Below are positions 18,594 through 30,953 of a DNA stretch of 64,000 nucleotides, piece by piece. The notes beneath the pieces are model-generated. The model worked only from the letters and a program-made list of their open reading frames with translations. It was not told the DNA's origin and searched no databases. The stretch spans positions 186,001 to 250,000 of the forward strand of contig NZ_LWLB01000033.1 in the NCBI RefSeq assembly GCF_001905145.1. Direction: 5' to 3'. How positions within the stretch are numbered: the stretch's first letter is position 1; every line of letters begins with the position of its first letter. The position numbers and the translations under genes were made by a program. This stretch comes from Nocardiopsis sp. TSRI0078 (GTDB lineage: Bacteria; Actinomycetota; Actinomycetes; Streptosporangiales; Streptosporangiaceae).

Positions 18594-19031
18594 GGTGATC
18601 CCCCTGGGAACACGTTCGCGTTCGACGGGCCGCGGCCGTCCGACCGCGGCCGCCCTCCTGTGGGATGCCTACCCACGAAAGCCGGAAGGCATCGGGGACG
18701 GTGGGCAAACGGCGGGAAAGTTCCCGCGCCCGGGCCCGGAACGGCGCTCCCACCGGTACCGGGTGCCGCGGAGGCCCCGTCCACCATTCGGCTCCCCGTG
18801 CGTGTGACCTGCGGGAACATATCAGCCGGTTTGCTTCGTTCCTCAGAGGGAAACGTGCGGGCGGACCCCTCTCCCGAGAGGGTGGGGTGTATGGTTCGCG
18901 TCCTCTAGGATGTAGGCCCGAGGGCCCAGGAACCCCCCGCCGTCCTCCGCGGCCACGGGAAAGCGGTCAGCGGGCCCAGAGGGTCTCCACACGCGTGGAG
19001 CCAACCGCGATCTGCGAGGAGCGCATAGGAA
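18594..19031. promoter_or_regulatory. Divergent promoter region upstream of secA
   Basis: No gene is seen. A TAGGAT hexamer at 18906-18911 could be a secA -10 box, but no good -35 was found. A perfect hairpin CTCCAC-ACGC-GTGGAG at 18985-19000 lies about 30 bases before the secA GTG and would fold in the messenger leader. CCCTCT/AGAGGG (18867-18882) is another small hairpin. Confidence 0.4.
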
Positions 19032-21884
<2,853 letters not shown>

Positions 21885-21900
21885 GCGGCGGTAGCCGAAA

Positions 21901-21943
21901 CGCGCGTGGGCGCGGCCCCTCACCAGGGCCGCGCCCACGCGCG
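21901..21943. terminator. secA terminator hairpin
   Basis: A perfect 18-bp stem: CGCGCGTGGGCGCGGCCC at 21901-21918 pairs with 21926-21943 across a 7-base loop, then TTCGTGT. It begins 16 bases after the secA stop and also faces the convergent DM13 gene. Confidence 0.85.
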
Positions 21944-21998
21944 TTCGTGTGTCCGGCTCGGGCGGGCTCCTGGGGCCCCGGGGCCGGCCCGGACGACG

Positions 21999-22572
21999 TC
22001 AGAGCCGGACGGGCGCCGAGCCGAAGGCCACCGAGAAGCGGTCGCACCAGATCACCACGCTGGTCATCCCGCCGAGGTCGGCCTCCGGCAGGATCTCGTA
22101 GTCGGCGTCCCCCTCGTCGCCCTTGAGCGGGCCGAGCGCCACGTGACGCCCGTCGCGGTACTTGGACCAGTCACCGCCCGCCTCCTGGTCGGTGATCCAC
22201 ACGTGCAGGTCGGGGCCGTCGCTGGTGGCCAGGTCCGTCAGGCGTACGTGACGCGAGCCGTCGGCCGGTTCCAGCACGGTGGCCGTACCCGAGGTCCCGT
22301 GCTCCTGGGTGAGGAACCCGCCCTCGCCCAGCACCACGGGCCCGGTGTCCTCGTCCGACCCGGCCTCCTCGCCCGGTTCGGACGACTCCGCCGACTCGGC
22401 AGGCGCCGACGGTGCCGCGACAGGGGGTGCCTCCCGCACCGTCCGGGAGGTGAGCAGCCGCCAGGGCTGGAACGCCCACAGTCCGATCGCCACCAGGAAG
22501 CAGGGCCGGCCCCGCCGCGGACCAGAGCAGCAGGGGGCGCCGACCGCTCGTCGAAGTACCGTTCCTCGTCAT
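21999..22572 (-). CDS. DM13 domain membrane-anchored protein, probable frameshift near the N-terminus
   Basis: The C-terminal part is a DM13 domain (GTATVLEPADGSRHVRLTDL, DLHVWITDQ, GRHVALGPLKGDEGDADYEI, SVVIWCDRFSVAFG), a secreted fold linked to electron transfer and redox modification. Before it lies an acidic Ser/Glu-rich stalk and the membrane helix FLVAIGLWAFQPWRLL. In one continuous frame the only start is GTG 22493 (MAIGLWAF), which truncates that helix and has no ribosome site. An ATG at 22572 with AGAGGCGG upstream opens a different frame (MTRNGTSTSGRRPLLLWSAA), which looks like the proper N-terminus. One missing base near 22500-22510 would join them. Either the gene is frameshifted, the sequence has an error, or the short form is used. 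Confidence 0.6.
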
Positions 22573-22808
22573 ACCGCCTCTTTCGCGTGGGAGCTCACCG
22601 CCCCGTGTTCGGAGCCGGGGGTCCCGAGGCGACCTCCGAGGCGGGGTGTTCTTCCGCGGGAGGGCGGGAGGGGACCGGGACCCCCTCCACGCCTGCGGGC
22701 AGAGGTGATGAGGGGGCGCGGGACCCCCTTGCCGAGCCTTGTACTCCAGCGTCCCAAGGGCGGCCCCGCCGCACCAGACCGTTCTCCGTCCTGTGGACGG
22801 CCCCGGGG

Positions 22809-24308
22809 TCAGCCGGAGGAACCCGGCCCGGAGCCCTCCGACGGGTCCTTCGCCCCCGGCGGCCTCCCGGAGCCCGGGGGGTCCTCGCCGGTGTTGGTCT
22901 CGGTGTGCGCCCGCACGGTCTCGCCCGGGTCGTCCGGGTCCTGCTCACGGCCCGGGGTGGGCAGGTTGAACCGGGTGATGAGCACGTAGAAGATCCCGAA
23001 GTAGAGCGCGAAGTAGACCAGCCCGAGCAACAGGATCAGTCCCAGCCCGGTCGTGTTCTCCTTCGTCGCGTTCAGCAGCAGGTCGATCAGTCCCGCCGAG
23101 AACCCGAAGCCCAGGTGGGCGTCCAGCGCGTTCAGGACCGCCATCGAGACGCCGGTCAGCACCACGTGCACCGCGAACAGCGCCGGGGCCACGAAGATGA
23201 ACGCGAACTCCACCGGCTCGGTGATACCCGTCGCGAACGCGGTCAGCGCCGCCGGGATCATGATCGACCCGATCTGTGCCCGCCGCTCCTTGTGGGCCGT
23301 CAGCCACATCGCCAGGGCCGCGCCGGGCAGGCCGAACATCAGCACCGGGAAGAACCCGGACAGCAGGCCGCCCGCGTCCGGGTCGCCGGCGAAGTACCGG
23401 GTGATCTCGCCGTGCGTCACGGTGCCGTCGGGGGCGGTGTAGGTGCCCGACACGAACCAGATGAACGAGTTCACCACGTGGTGCAGGCCCATCGGCAGCA
23501 GGAGGCGGTTGATCACGCCGTAGGCACCCGCGCCCAGCGCGCCGGCGCCGATGATGCCCTCGCCCAGGTCCTGGATCCATCCGCCGACGACCGGCCAGAC
23601 CAGGCCCAGCGCCACACCCATCAGCAGACCGGCCAGCGCCGTCACGATCGGCACGAACCGGCGGCCGCCGAAGAAGCCCAGCCAGGTCGGCAGCTTGATC
23701 CGGTGGTAGCGCTGCCACAGCAGGGCCGCGACCAGGCCCACCGCGATGCCGCCGAGCACGTCGGTCGGGTTCTTCACCGCGTGGTTGATGACCGGCATGA
23801 CCGCGTTCACGGCCTCCGGGTCGGTCACCGGCTCCCGCGTCACCGGGTCGACCGGCAGGGGATAGGTGGTCAGCCGCGACCCCAGGTCACCGGTGGGGCC
23901 GTCGAAGGTCACCATCGTCCACGTGGCGACCCGGTCGAACACCAGGTATCCGACCACCGCGGCCAGCGCGGTCGATCCGTCGGCGCGCTTGGCGAAACCG
24001 ATCGCCACACCGATCGCGAACAGCAGGGGAAGGGCCTGGAACACCGCGTCGCCCGCGGTGCCGACGGCGCCCGCGACCGGTTCCATCCACCCCATCCCGG
24101 GGAACCCGGCCAGGCCGTCGGCGCCGAGCAGGTCGGGCTGGCCGAGGCGGAGGAGGATCGCCGCGGCGGGCAGTACCGCGATCGGCATCATCAGGCTGCG
24201 GCCGAGCCGCTGGAGGACGGCGAGGGTGGAGGAGGGGCGCTTCGTCCTCCTCGCGGTGCCGCCCGGCGGTTCCGGCGCGGCTGTTGCGGGGTTGTGGTCC
24301 GAACTCAT
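22809..24308 (-). CDS. nagE: PTS EIIC permease, N-acetylglucosamine type
   Basis: This 499-residue multi-pass permease of the glucose/GlcNAc family of the phosphotransferase system carries sugar across the membrane while EIIB phosphorylates it. It shows LQRLGRSLMMPIAVLPAAAI at the N-terminus, NDPTDVLGG-like KNPTDVLGGIAVG in the middle, MGLHHVVNSFIWF, and the sugar-binding GITEPVEFAFIF. The permease domain stands alone. EIIB and EIIA are separate genes transcribed away from the other side of the regulator. ATG 24308 (MSSDHNPAT) is chosen because AGGA precedes it; a GTG 24 bases upstream is weaker. It follows the GntR gene by 45 bases and is probably cotranscribed. The Pro/Gly-rich C-terminal tail is not conserved in the family. 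Confidence 0.93.
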   Translation of the reverse strand: MSSDHNPATAAPEPPGGTARRTKRPSSTLAVLQRLGRSLMMPIAVLPAAAILLRLGQPDLLGADGLAGFPGMGWMEPVAGAVGTAGDAVFQALPLLFAIGVAIGFAKRADGSTALAAVVGYLVFDRVATWTMVTFDGPTGDLGSRLTTYPLPVDPVTREPVTDPEAVNAVMPVINHAVKNPTDVLGGIAVGLVAALLWQRYHRIKLPTWLGFFGGRRFVPIVTALAGLLMGVALGLVWPVVGGWIQDLGEGIIGAGALGAGAYGVINRLLLPMGLHHVVNSFIWFVSGTYTAPDGTVTHGEITRYFAGDPDAGGLLSGFFPVLMFGLPGAALAMWLTAHKERRAQIGSIMIPAALTAFATGITEPVEFAFIFVAPALFAVHVVLTGVSMAVLNALDAHLGFGFSAGLIDLLLNATKENTTGLGLILLLGLVYFALYFGIFYVLITRFNLPTPGREQDPDDPGETVRAHTETNTGEDPPGSGRPPGAKDPSEGSGPGSSG

Positions 24309-24353
24309 GGTGGGGGGTCCTCCCTCGGACACGCGCCTCGTGGGCGCGGGGCG

Positions 24354-25091
24354 TCAGTCGCCGTGCCGCCGCGGGTCCAGCCGGGAATGCAGCTGGTAGC
24401 GGTCGGCGCGGTAGGTGGACAGTGCCAGTTCCACGCACTGTCCCTTGGTGAAGCTTCGGCGCTGCATCACCAGCACCGGGCTTCCGGCGGGCAGGCCAAG
24501 GAGCCGTGAGTCCGCCGAGTCGCAGATTCCGGCCTCGATGGTCTGTTCCCCGGAATCCAACAGGATGTCGAACTCGTTTTCCAGCACTTCGTAGAGGGAC
24601 CGTTCGGCGAGGTCGAAGTCCTCCAGGCCCGGGACCATGGCGGCGGGGATGTTGGAGCGCTCCACGGCCATGGGCTCGTCGTCGGCGGTACGCATGCGCT
24701 CGATGTGGTGCACCAGGGTGCCCGGAGCGATGTCGAGCATGCGGGCGGTGTGCCCGCTCGCCGGGATGACCTGGCGGATCAGCTCGCGCGCCCCGGGCTC
24801 GAAGCCGCGGGCGCGCATGTCCTCGCTGAAGGAGGCCAGTACCAGGGACATCTCGATCTTGGGACGGGCGATGAAGGTCCCCTTGCCGGGGACCCGGTAC
24901 AGCCGCCCCTCGGCCACCATCAGGTCGATGGTCTGGCGGACGGTCATCCGCGAGAGCCCGTAGGTGGCGCTGAGCTCGCGCTCGGAGGGGATCATGTCGT
25001 CCACGCCCAGCCCCGCCTCGGTGATCCAGTCCAGGAGGAGGTCGCGTAGCTGGCTGTACTTGGGCAGCGGGTTGCTGGGGTCGATCGACAT
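24354..25091 (-). CDS. dasR: DasR-like GntR/HutC regulator
   Basis: This 245-residue regulator has an N-terminal winged helix (PLPKYSQLRDLLLDWI, PSERELSATYGLSRMTVRQ, RLYRVPGKGTFIA) and a C-terminal UTRA ligand-binding domain (about 95-240). Close resemblance to DasR of Streptomyces, which senses glucosamine-6-phosphate and represses GlcNAc uptake and chitin genes while linking nutrition to development, fits the surrounding genes. It is transcribed divergently from the SIS/EIIB/EIIA/NagZ arm, with a 22-bp palindrome between, and probably together with the EIIC gene. Being inside the locus it controls, it may autoregulate. Orthology with DasR rather than another HutC paralogue is an inference. 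Confidence 0.88.
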   Translation of the reverse strand: MSIDPSNPLPKYSQLRDLLLDWITEAGLGVDDMIPSERELSATYGLSRMTVRQTIDLMVAEGRLYRVPGKGTFIARPKIEMSLVLASFSEDMRARGFEPGARELIRQVIPASGHTARMLDIAPGTLVHHIERMRTADDEPMAVERSNIPAAMVPGLEDFDLAERSLYEVLENEFDILLDSGEQTIEAGICDSADSRLLGLPAGSPVLVMQRRSFTKGQCVELALSTYRADRYQLHSRLDPRRHGD

Positions 25092-25442
25092 GGGCGGGCG
25101 GCCTTCTCGGTCGGCGGGTGGAGTTGGCGTCAGACCTTAGCGCGGGACGGGCCGCCCGCGCTCCGGGTACCCGGCCCGGGGCCTGTGCCGGGGCACGACG
25201 GACATAACTGGTATAGTCCGGACTAGACCACAGCTGCGTTCGCGTGTCAATCCGCCCGGGAGCAGGCGGTTCGCGCCGTTGCCGGGACTCCGGGAGGCGC
25301 GCTCTCCCCGGTCCGAAGGGCGTCCGGTCCGGTCCGAAGCGGGTCCGGGTGAACGGCACACGGCCGGGGCAGCCTGGCACCCACCATCCGTCGACGTCCC
25401 GTACGACCGCCCGTCAACGCCTCACACAGGGGAAGGCCCTCC
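25092..25442. promoter_or_regulatory. Divergent promoter region of the GlcNAc locus
   Basis: The 351-base spacer contains the palindrome described at 25209-25230 and otherwise GC-rich DNA without a gene. The palindrome lies in the only AT-richer patch (25203-25232), where promoters for both arms would be expected. Confidence 0.6.
25209..25230. promoter_or_regulatory. Palindromic operator, probable GntR (DasR-like) binding site
   Basis: TGGTATAGTCC at 25209-25219 is followed directly by GGACTAGACCA at 25220-25230, an inverted repeat with one mismatch in 11. The outer TGGT-TA / TA-ACCA words match DasR-type dre half-sites (consensus core TGGTCTAGACCA), but here ten bases separate them instead of none or few. 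The position between the divergent arms supports an operator for the GntR protein. Confidence 0.65.
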
Positions 25443-26486
25443 ATGACCACCACGACGAGCGTGATGCGCTCCGAGATCGCCGAGCAGCCGGAGGCGCTGC
25501 GCCGCACCTTCGCCGAACTGCTGCCGCTGCGTCCGGAGATCGAGGCCCTGGGCCGCTCCACCAGGCAGGTGCTGTTCATCGCGCGCGGCTCCTCCGACAA
25601 CGCGGCGGTCTACGGCAGCTACCTCCTCCAGGCGCACGCCGGCCGCCTGGCCACACTGGGATCGCCGTCCATCGCCACCACCTACGGCGCCCGGATCGAC
25701 CTGTCCGGCGTCCTGGCCGTGGCCATCTCCCAGTCCGGCAGGACCGAGGAGATCGTCGAGACCATGCGCTGGGCCGCCGACTGCGGCGCCCGCACCGTCG
25801 GCGTCACCAACGGCGCCGGGTCCCCGCTGGCGCAGGAGGCCGACGTCGCCCTGGTCACCCGCGCCGGGAACGAGGTCGCGGTGCCCGCCACCAAGACCTA
25901 CAACACCCAGCTGGCCGCCCTCGCGGTCCTGGCCCTGGGACTGGGGGCCGACCTGGACCCCGGCGACCTGACCCGGGTCTGCGAGGGCATCGAGGAGACC
26001 CTCGCCGCCCCCGCCGACGCCCTGGAGGAGATCGTCGAGCGGATGGTCGCCGTGCAGGGAGCGGTCATCTCCGGGCGCGGTATGGCCTTCTCCACCGCGC
26101 TGGAGGCCGCGCTGAAGCTCAAGGAGGCCTGCTACCTCCACGCCATGGGCCTGTCCTACGCGGACCTGCTGCACGGCCCCATCGCCGTCGTGGACCCGCG
26201 CACCCCGGCCCTGCTCGTGGCCGCCCCCACCGGTCCGACCCTGCAGGGCACGGTCGCCCTCGCCGAGCGCGTCCGCTCCGCCGGTGCCCCGGTGTTCGGC
26301 TTCGGCGGCGGCGACGCCCTGGCCGCCGCCAGCAACCTGTCCGTTCCCGTCCCGGACGTGCCCGAGTGGGTGGCCCCGATGAACCTGATCGTCCCCGCGC
26401 AGCTGCTCACCGAGCGCCTGGCCCGCCGCCTGGGGTACGACCCCGACGTCCCGCGCGGCCTGAACAAGGTCACGCAGACCTCCTGA
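25443..26486 (+). CDS. SIS-domain sugar-phosphate enzyme, probable glucosamine-6-phosphate deaminase/isomerase type
   Basis: This 347-residue protein has two tandem SIS domains like the isomerase half of GlmS but no glutaminase domain. FIARGSSDNAAVYGSYLLQ and AISQSGRTEEIVE bind the phosphosugar. ALKLKEACYLHAMGLSYADL and LHGPI keep the Glu and His equivalent to GlmS catalytic residues, and PRGLNKVTQTS ends like the GlmS tail whose Lys closes the active site. Related stand-alone proteins deaminate glucosamine-6-phosphate (NagB-II/GlmD type). I also recall an SIS protein in Streptomyces linked to aminosugar sensitivity. Since no classical nagB is visible, this gene is the likely deaminase of the pathway. 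It leads the EIIB-EIIA-NagZ arm and has AGGGGAAGG before ATG 25443. Confidence 0.88.
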   Translation: MTTTTSVMRSEIAEQPEALRRTFAELLPLRPEIEALGRSTRQVLFIARGSSDNAAVYGSYLLQAHAGRLATLGSPSIATTYGARIDLSGVLAVAISQSGRTEEIVETMRWAADCGARTVGVTNGAGSPLAQEADVALVTRAGNEVAVPATKTYNTQLAALAVLALGLGADLDPGDLTRVCEGIEETLAAPADALEEIVERMVAVQGAVISGRGMAFSTALEAALKLKEACYLHAMGLSYADLLHGPIAVVDPRTPALLVAAPTGPTLQGTVALAERVRSAGAPVFGFGGGDALAAASNLSVPVPDVPEWVAPMNLIVPAQLLTERLARRLGYDPDVPRGLNKVTQTS

Positions 26487-26640
26487 GGGCACCCTCCCGG
26501 CTTCCCGGCCCCCCGCCTTCCGGGAGCGCCCTCCCAACACCCCGTTCGGCCGCGGGCTCTGGTGTGTGCGCCGTCTCACCCATAAGCTCGCCCTCAGGCC
26601 TCGGGGGACACCCCGTTCCACGGCAGAACATGGAGGACAC

Positions 26641-26877
26641 ATGGCTGACAAGGCAACGGCGATCGTCGCCGGTCTGGGCGGCGCGGACAACATCGAGGAC
26701 ATCGAGGCCTGCATCACCCGCCTGCGCACCGAGGTGGCCGACCCCGGCCTGGTGGACGAGGACGCGCTCAAGGCGTCGGGCGCACACGGGGTCCTGGTCT
26801 CGGGCAACGTCGTCCAGGTGGTGGTCGGCCCCGAGGCCGACAGCCTCACCGACGACATCCGGGACCTGCTCGACTGA
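26641..26877 (+). CDS. nagF: PTS EIIB, glucose/GlcNAc family
   Basis: This 78-residue phosphocarrier has the EIIB fold around NIEDIEACITRLR, where Cys24 is the phosphorylated residue, and ASGAHGVLVSGNVVQVVVG at the end. It takes phosphate from EIIA and passes it to the sugar in the EIIC channel. The length is a stand-alone EIIB. ATG 26641 follows GGAGG by a good distance. It sits 154 bases after the SIS gene and 64 before EIIA. Its partner EIIC lies on the opposite strand beyond the regulator, so expression depends on the shared divergent control region. Confidence 0.95.
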   Translation: MADKATAIVAGLGGADNIEDIEACITRLRTEVADPGLVDEDALKASGAHGVLVSGNVVQVVVGPEADSLTDDIRDLLD

Positions 26878-26941
26878 CACAGCGGCGGTACCGGGACCCC
26901 ACCGGACGGATGAAGCACCTCTGAGAGGGAAGGCACCCCCC

Positions 26942-27430
26942 ATGTCAGACGTGACCGGCGCGCTGCGCGTGCTCTCCCCCGTACCCGGAACGGCGCTGTC
27001 CCTCGAGACGGTGCCCGACCCCGTGTTCTCCCAGTCCATGGTCGGCCCCGGGGTCGCCGTCCACCCCGAGCCCGGCCAGGAGGGCGGGCAGGAGGGCCTA
27101 CAGGAGGCCGTGTCCCCCATCGGGGGGACCCTGGTGAAACTGCATCCCCACGCGTTCGTGGTGATGGCCCCGGACCACCGCCGGGGCGTGCTCGTCCACC
27201 TGGGCATCGACACCGTCCAGCTGGCGGGGGAGGGGTTCACCCTCCTCGCGGCCGAGGGCGACGAGGTCGAGGCGGGCACCCCGGTGGTCCGCTGGTCCCC
27301 GGGCATGGTCGCGGCCCAGGGGCGGCCGTCGGTCGTGCCGGTGGTCGCGCTGGACGCGTCGCCCGACGCGCTCGGCGAGGTCGCCGACGGCGCGGTCCAG
27401 CACGGGGACCCCCTCTTCACCTGGAACTGA
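26942..27430 (+). CDS. crr: PTS EIIA, glucose (Crr) family
   Basis: This 162-residue EIIA protein has the LSPVPGTALSLETVPDPVFS opening and PIGGTLVKLHPHAFVV around the auxiliary His70. GVLVHLGIDTVQLAG contains the phosphorylated His86. It receives phosphate from HPr and donates it to EIIB; in many bacteria the same protein signals carbon status. It lies downstream of EIIB in the same arm. A Glu/Gly insert (EPGQEGGQEG, about 43-52) lengthens a surface loop. Start ATG 26942 is preceded by GAGAGGGAAGG. A hairpin right after the stop may reduce read-through to the hydrolase gene. Confidence 0.95.
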   Translation: MSDVTGALRVLSPVPGTALSLETVPDPVFSQSMVGPGVAVHPEPGQEGGQEGLQEAVSPIGGTLVKLHPHAFVVMAPDHRRGVLVHLGIDTVQLAGEGFTLLAAEGDEVEAGTPVVRWSPGMVAAQGRPSVVPVVALDASPDALGEVADGAVQHGDPLFTWN

Positions 27431-27466
27431 GCGGCCGGCGCGCGTGCGGGGCCCGCGCCCGGCCGC
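27431..27466 (+). terminator. Terminator-like hairpin between EIIA and NagZ genes
   Basis: GCGGCCGG (27431-27438) pairs with CCGGCCGC (27459-27466), and after a one-base bulge GCGCG (27440-27444) pairs with CGCGC (27454-27458). It starts immediately after the EIIA stop. No U-tract, so attenuation or messenger stabilisation is as likely as termination. Confidence 0.5.
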
Positions 27467-27588
27467 CCGGCTTCTCCGGTTTCCGGCCCCACCGCCCGGG
27501 CCCTCCCCGTGGCGACAGGCGCTCTGGCCTCCGAAAACGGGTATTCTCCAGCGGCGAACCCGCGATTCGCCGGAAGATGAGACCTGCC

Positions 27589-29274
<1,686 letters not shown>

Positions 29275-29444
29275 TCCGGGCCCGGGCCCTCCGGTGCTCC
29301 GCGTGCTCCCGGAAGGGGGCCGCGGTGGTTGAGACGGGCGGGGAACGGGAAGAACCGTTGCCCGCCCGACCTCTCGGGCGTCCGAGGAGCGGGCGGCGGT
29401 CCGAACGGACACGCACGACCACCGACGACCAAGGAGGGGATCGG

Positions 29445-30137
29445 ATGGACGGCAACCGATGTGTGGGCGGAGCCCGGCGCGGGGTCATCTGCGACTGGGG
29501 CGGTGTGCTCACGCCGCCGCTGCGCGACGGCATCCGGGCCTGGCTGCACGCCGACCGCATCGACATCGAGCACTACCACGAGGTCATGCGCCCCTACTTC
29601 GAGGACAGCTGCGACGGGGACAACCTCGTGCACGCGCTGGAGCGGGGCGAGATCGACACCTGTGAGTTCGAGCGCGAGCTGGCGGCCCTGCTGCGCTGCA
29701 CCCACGGCGGCCCGGTGGTGGCCGAGGGGCTGATCGACCGCATGTTCGGCAGCTTCGACCCGGTGCACGACATGTACGAGGTACTGCGCGAGGCGAGGGA
29801 CAGCGGAGCCGGCACCGCCCTGCTGTCGAACTCCTGGGGCAACTGCTACCCCCGTGAACACTTCGACACCGCCTTCGACACGGTGGTGATCTCCGGTGAG
29901 GTGGGGATGCGCAAACCCGAGGAGCGCATCTACCTGCACACCTGTGAGCGACTCGGCCTGCGCCCCGAGGACTGCGTGTTCATCGACGACCTGGAGCACA
30001 ACGTCCGCACCGCCGAGGAGCTCGGCATGACCGGCATCCTGCACACCGACGTGGGCGCCACGCGGCTGGAGCTGGAGCGGTTCCTGGCGCCGGACGGCGA
30101 CGGCGCACCCCCGGTTCCCGACGAGCGGGCGGCCTGA
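29445..30137 (+). CDS. HAD superfamily hydrolase (subfamily IA)
   Basis: This 230-residue HAD phosphatase-type protein has motif I as GVICDWGGVLTPPL, the DxGGV variant common in epoxide-hydrolase-like and YihX-like HADs, with D17 as nucleophile. Motif II is the Ser in ALLSNSWGN, motif III the Lys in GMRKPEERIY, and motif IV CVFIDDLEHNVRTA. All catalytic residues are present. The substrate is unknown; YihX-type enzymes act on sugar phosphates. It has a perfect ribosome site (AAGGAGGGG) before ATG 29445. It stands alone between the GlcNAc arm and the next terminator, so a link with sugar metabolism is only positional. Confidence 0.88.
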   Translation: MDGNRCVGGARRGVICDWGGVLTPPLRDGIRAWLHADRIDIEHYHEVMRPYFEDSCDGDNLVHALERGEIDTCEFERELAALLRCTHGGPVVAEGLIDRMFGSFDPVHDMYEVLREARDSGAGTALLSNSWGNCYPREHFDTAFDTVVISGEVGMRKPEERIYLHTCERLGLRPEDCVFIDDLEHNVRTAEELGMTGILHTDVGATRLELERFLAPDGDGAPPVPDERAA

Positions 30138-30155
30138 CCACCCCGCACGCCCCTC

Positions 30156-30191
30156 CCCGGCTCCGCGCCGGAGCACCGGGGCGGAGCCGGG
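30156..30191 (+). terminator. Hairpin after the HAD gene
   Basis: An 11-bp perfect stem, CCCGGCTCCGC (30156-30166) with GCGGAGCCGGG (30181-30191), a 14-base loop, then TTT. It starts 18 bases after the stop. Confidence 0.75.
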
Positions 30192-30238
30192 TTTGGCACA
30201 CTTGACGTGATCAGACCACGTTTCGGAGAGCCGCCCAC

Positions 30239-30703
30239 ATGCACGTCTTCCTGCCCAGCACCATCCCCGCCCTGGCCCGCCTGTTGGAGGAGGGACGGCT
30301 GGAGGAGGTCCCGCTGACCGCCTTCGCGGCCGACCCCGGCCCCGGCGCGGACACCGAGGAGGTCGAGTACGAGGCCATGTACGCCGCCGCGGAGGAGTCC
30401 CTGGCGCTGCTGGCCGCCGACCCCGGCGCGCCCCGCCGCCGGGTGGTGCTGGTCGCGGACATGCCCGACCGCGTGGTCGAGCACGAGGGCCGCGCGGGGG
30501 AGGGCGTGGCCCGTGTGAGGGTCACCGGGGCCGTCCCCTACAAGAAGCTGGCCTCGGCGCACGTGGACGACGCCGACGCCGCCCGCGACATCGCGGTGGC
30601 GGTCCAGGACCCCGCCTCGGAGGCCGCTGAGGACCACGAACTGATGTGGTTCGCCGTCCAGGAGCTGCGCTACCTCGTCCAGGAGGGCCAGGGCGGAGCG
30701 TGA
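30239..30703 (+). CDS. DUF6912-like hypothetical protein
   Basis: This 154-residue soluble protein begins MHVFLPSTIPALARLLEEGR and continues with LTAFAADPGPGADTEEVEYE, RRVVLVADMPD, ARVRVTGAVPYKKLASAHVD and HELMWFAVQELRYLV. This pattern matches the small actinobacterial family I recall as DUF6912. It has no catalytic motif, signal peptide or membrane helix, and is acidic overall. Homologues are widespread and usually single genes, suggesting a conserved but unknown housekeeping function. The ATG at 30239 follows CGGAGAG. The 250-290 bases downstream, up to the next gene, contain nothing recognisable. Confidence 0.75.
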   Translation: MHVFLPSTIPALARLLEEGRLEEVPLTAFAADPGPGADTEEVEYEAMYAAAEESLALLAADPGAPRRRVVLVADMPDRVVEHEGRAGEGVARVRVTGAVPYKKLASAHVDDADAARDIAVAVQDPASEAAEDHELMWFAVQELRYLVQEGQGGA

Positions 30704-30953
30704 CCGCACGCCGGCCCCGGCCGGAGGGGCGCGGTGGGAGGGCTCTTCGGGGCCGCCCGCACCGCTGGGGCCGGACGGAGCGTCTCGGGGCCTCTGCCGC
30801 CGGTGCCGGGGCTCGCTGCGAGCTCCGCCCACGCCCCTTGCGGGCCGTGCCGCGCGCCGACCTGACCGTCGGCTCGTAGGGGCCTGTCCGGAACCACCTG
30901 TTCATGGCCGGGCCCGGGCGGAGGTTTCTGCCTTTCTCGTGCCATACGGCAAG

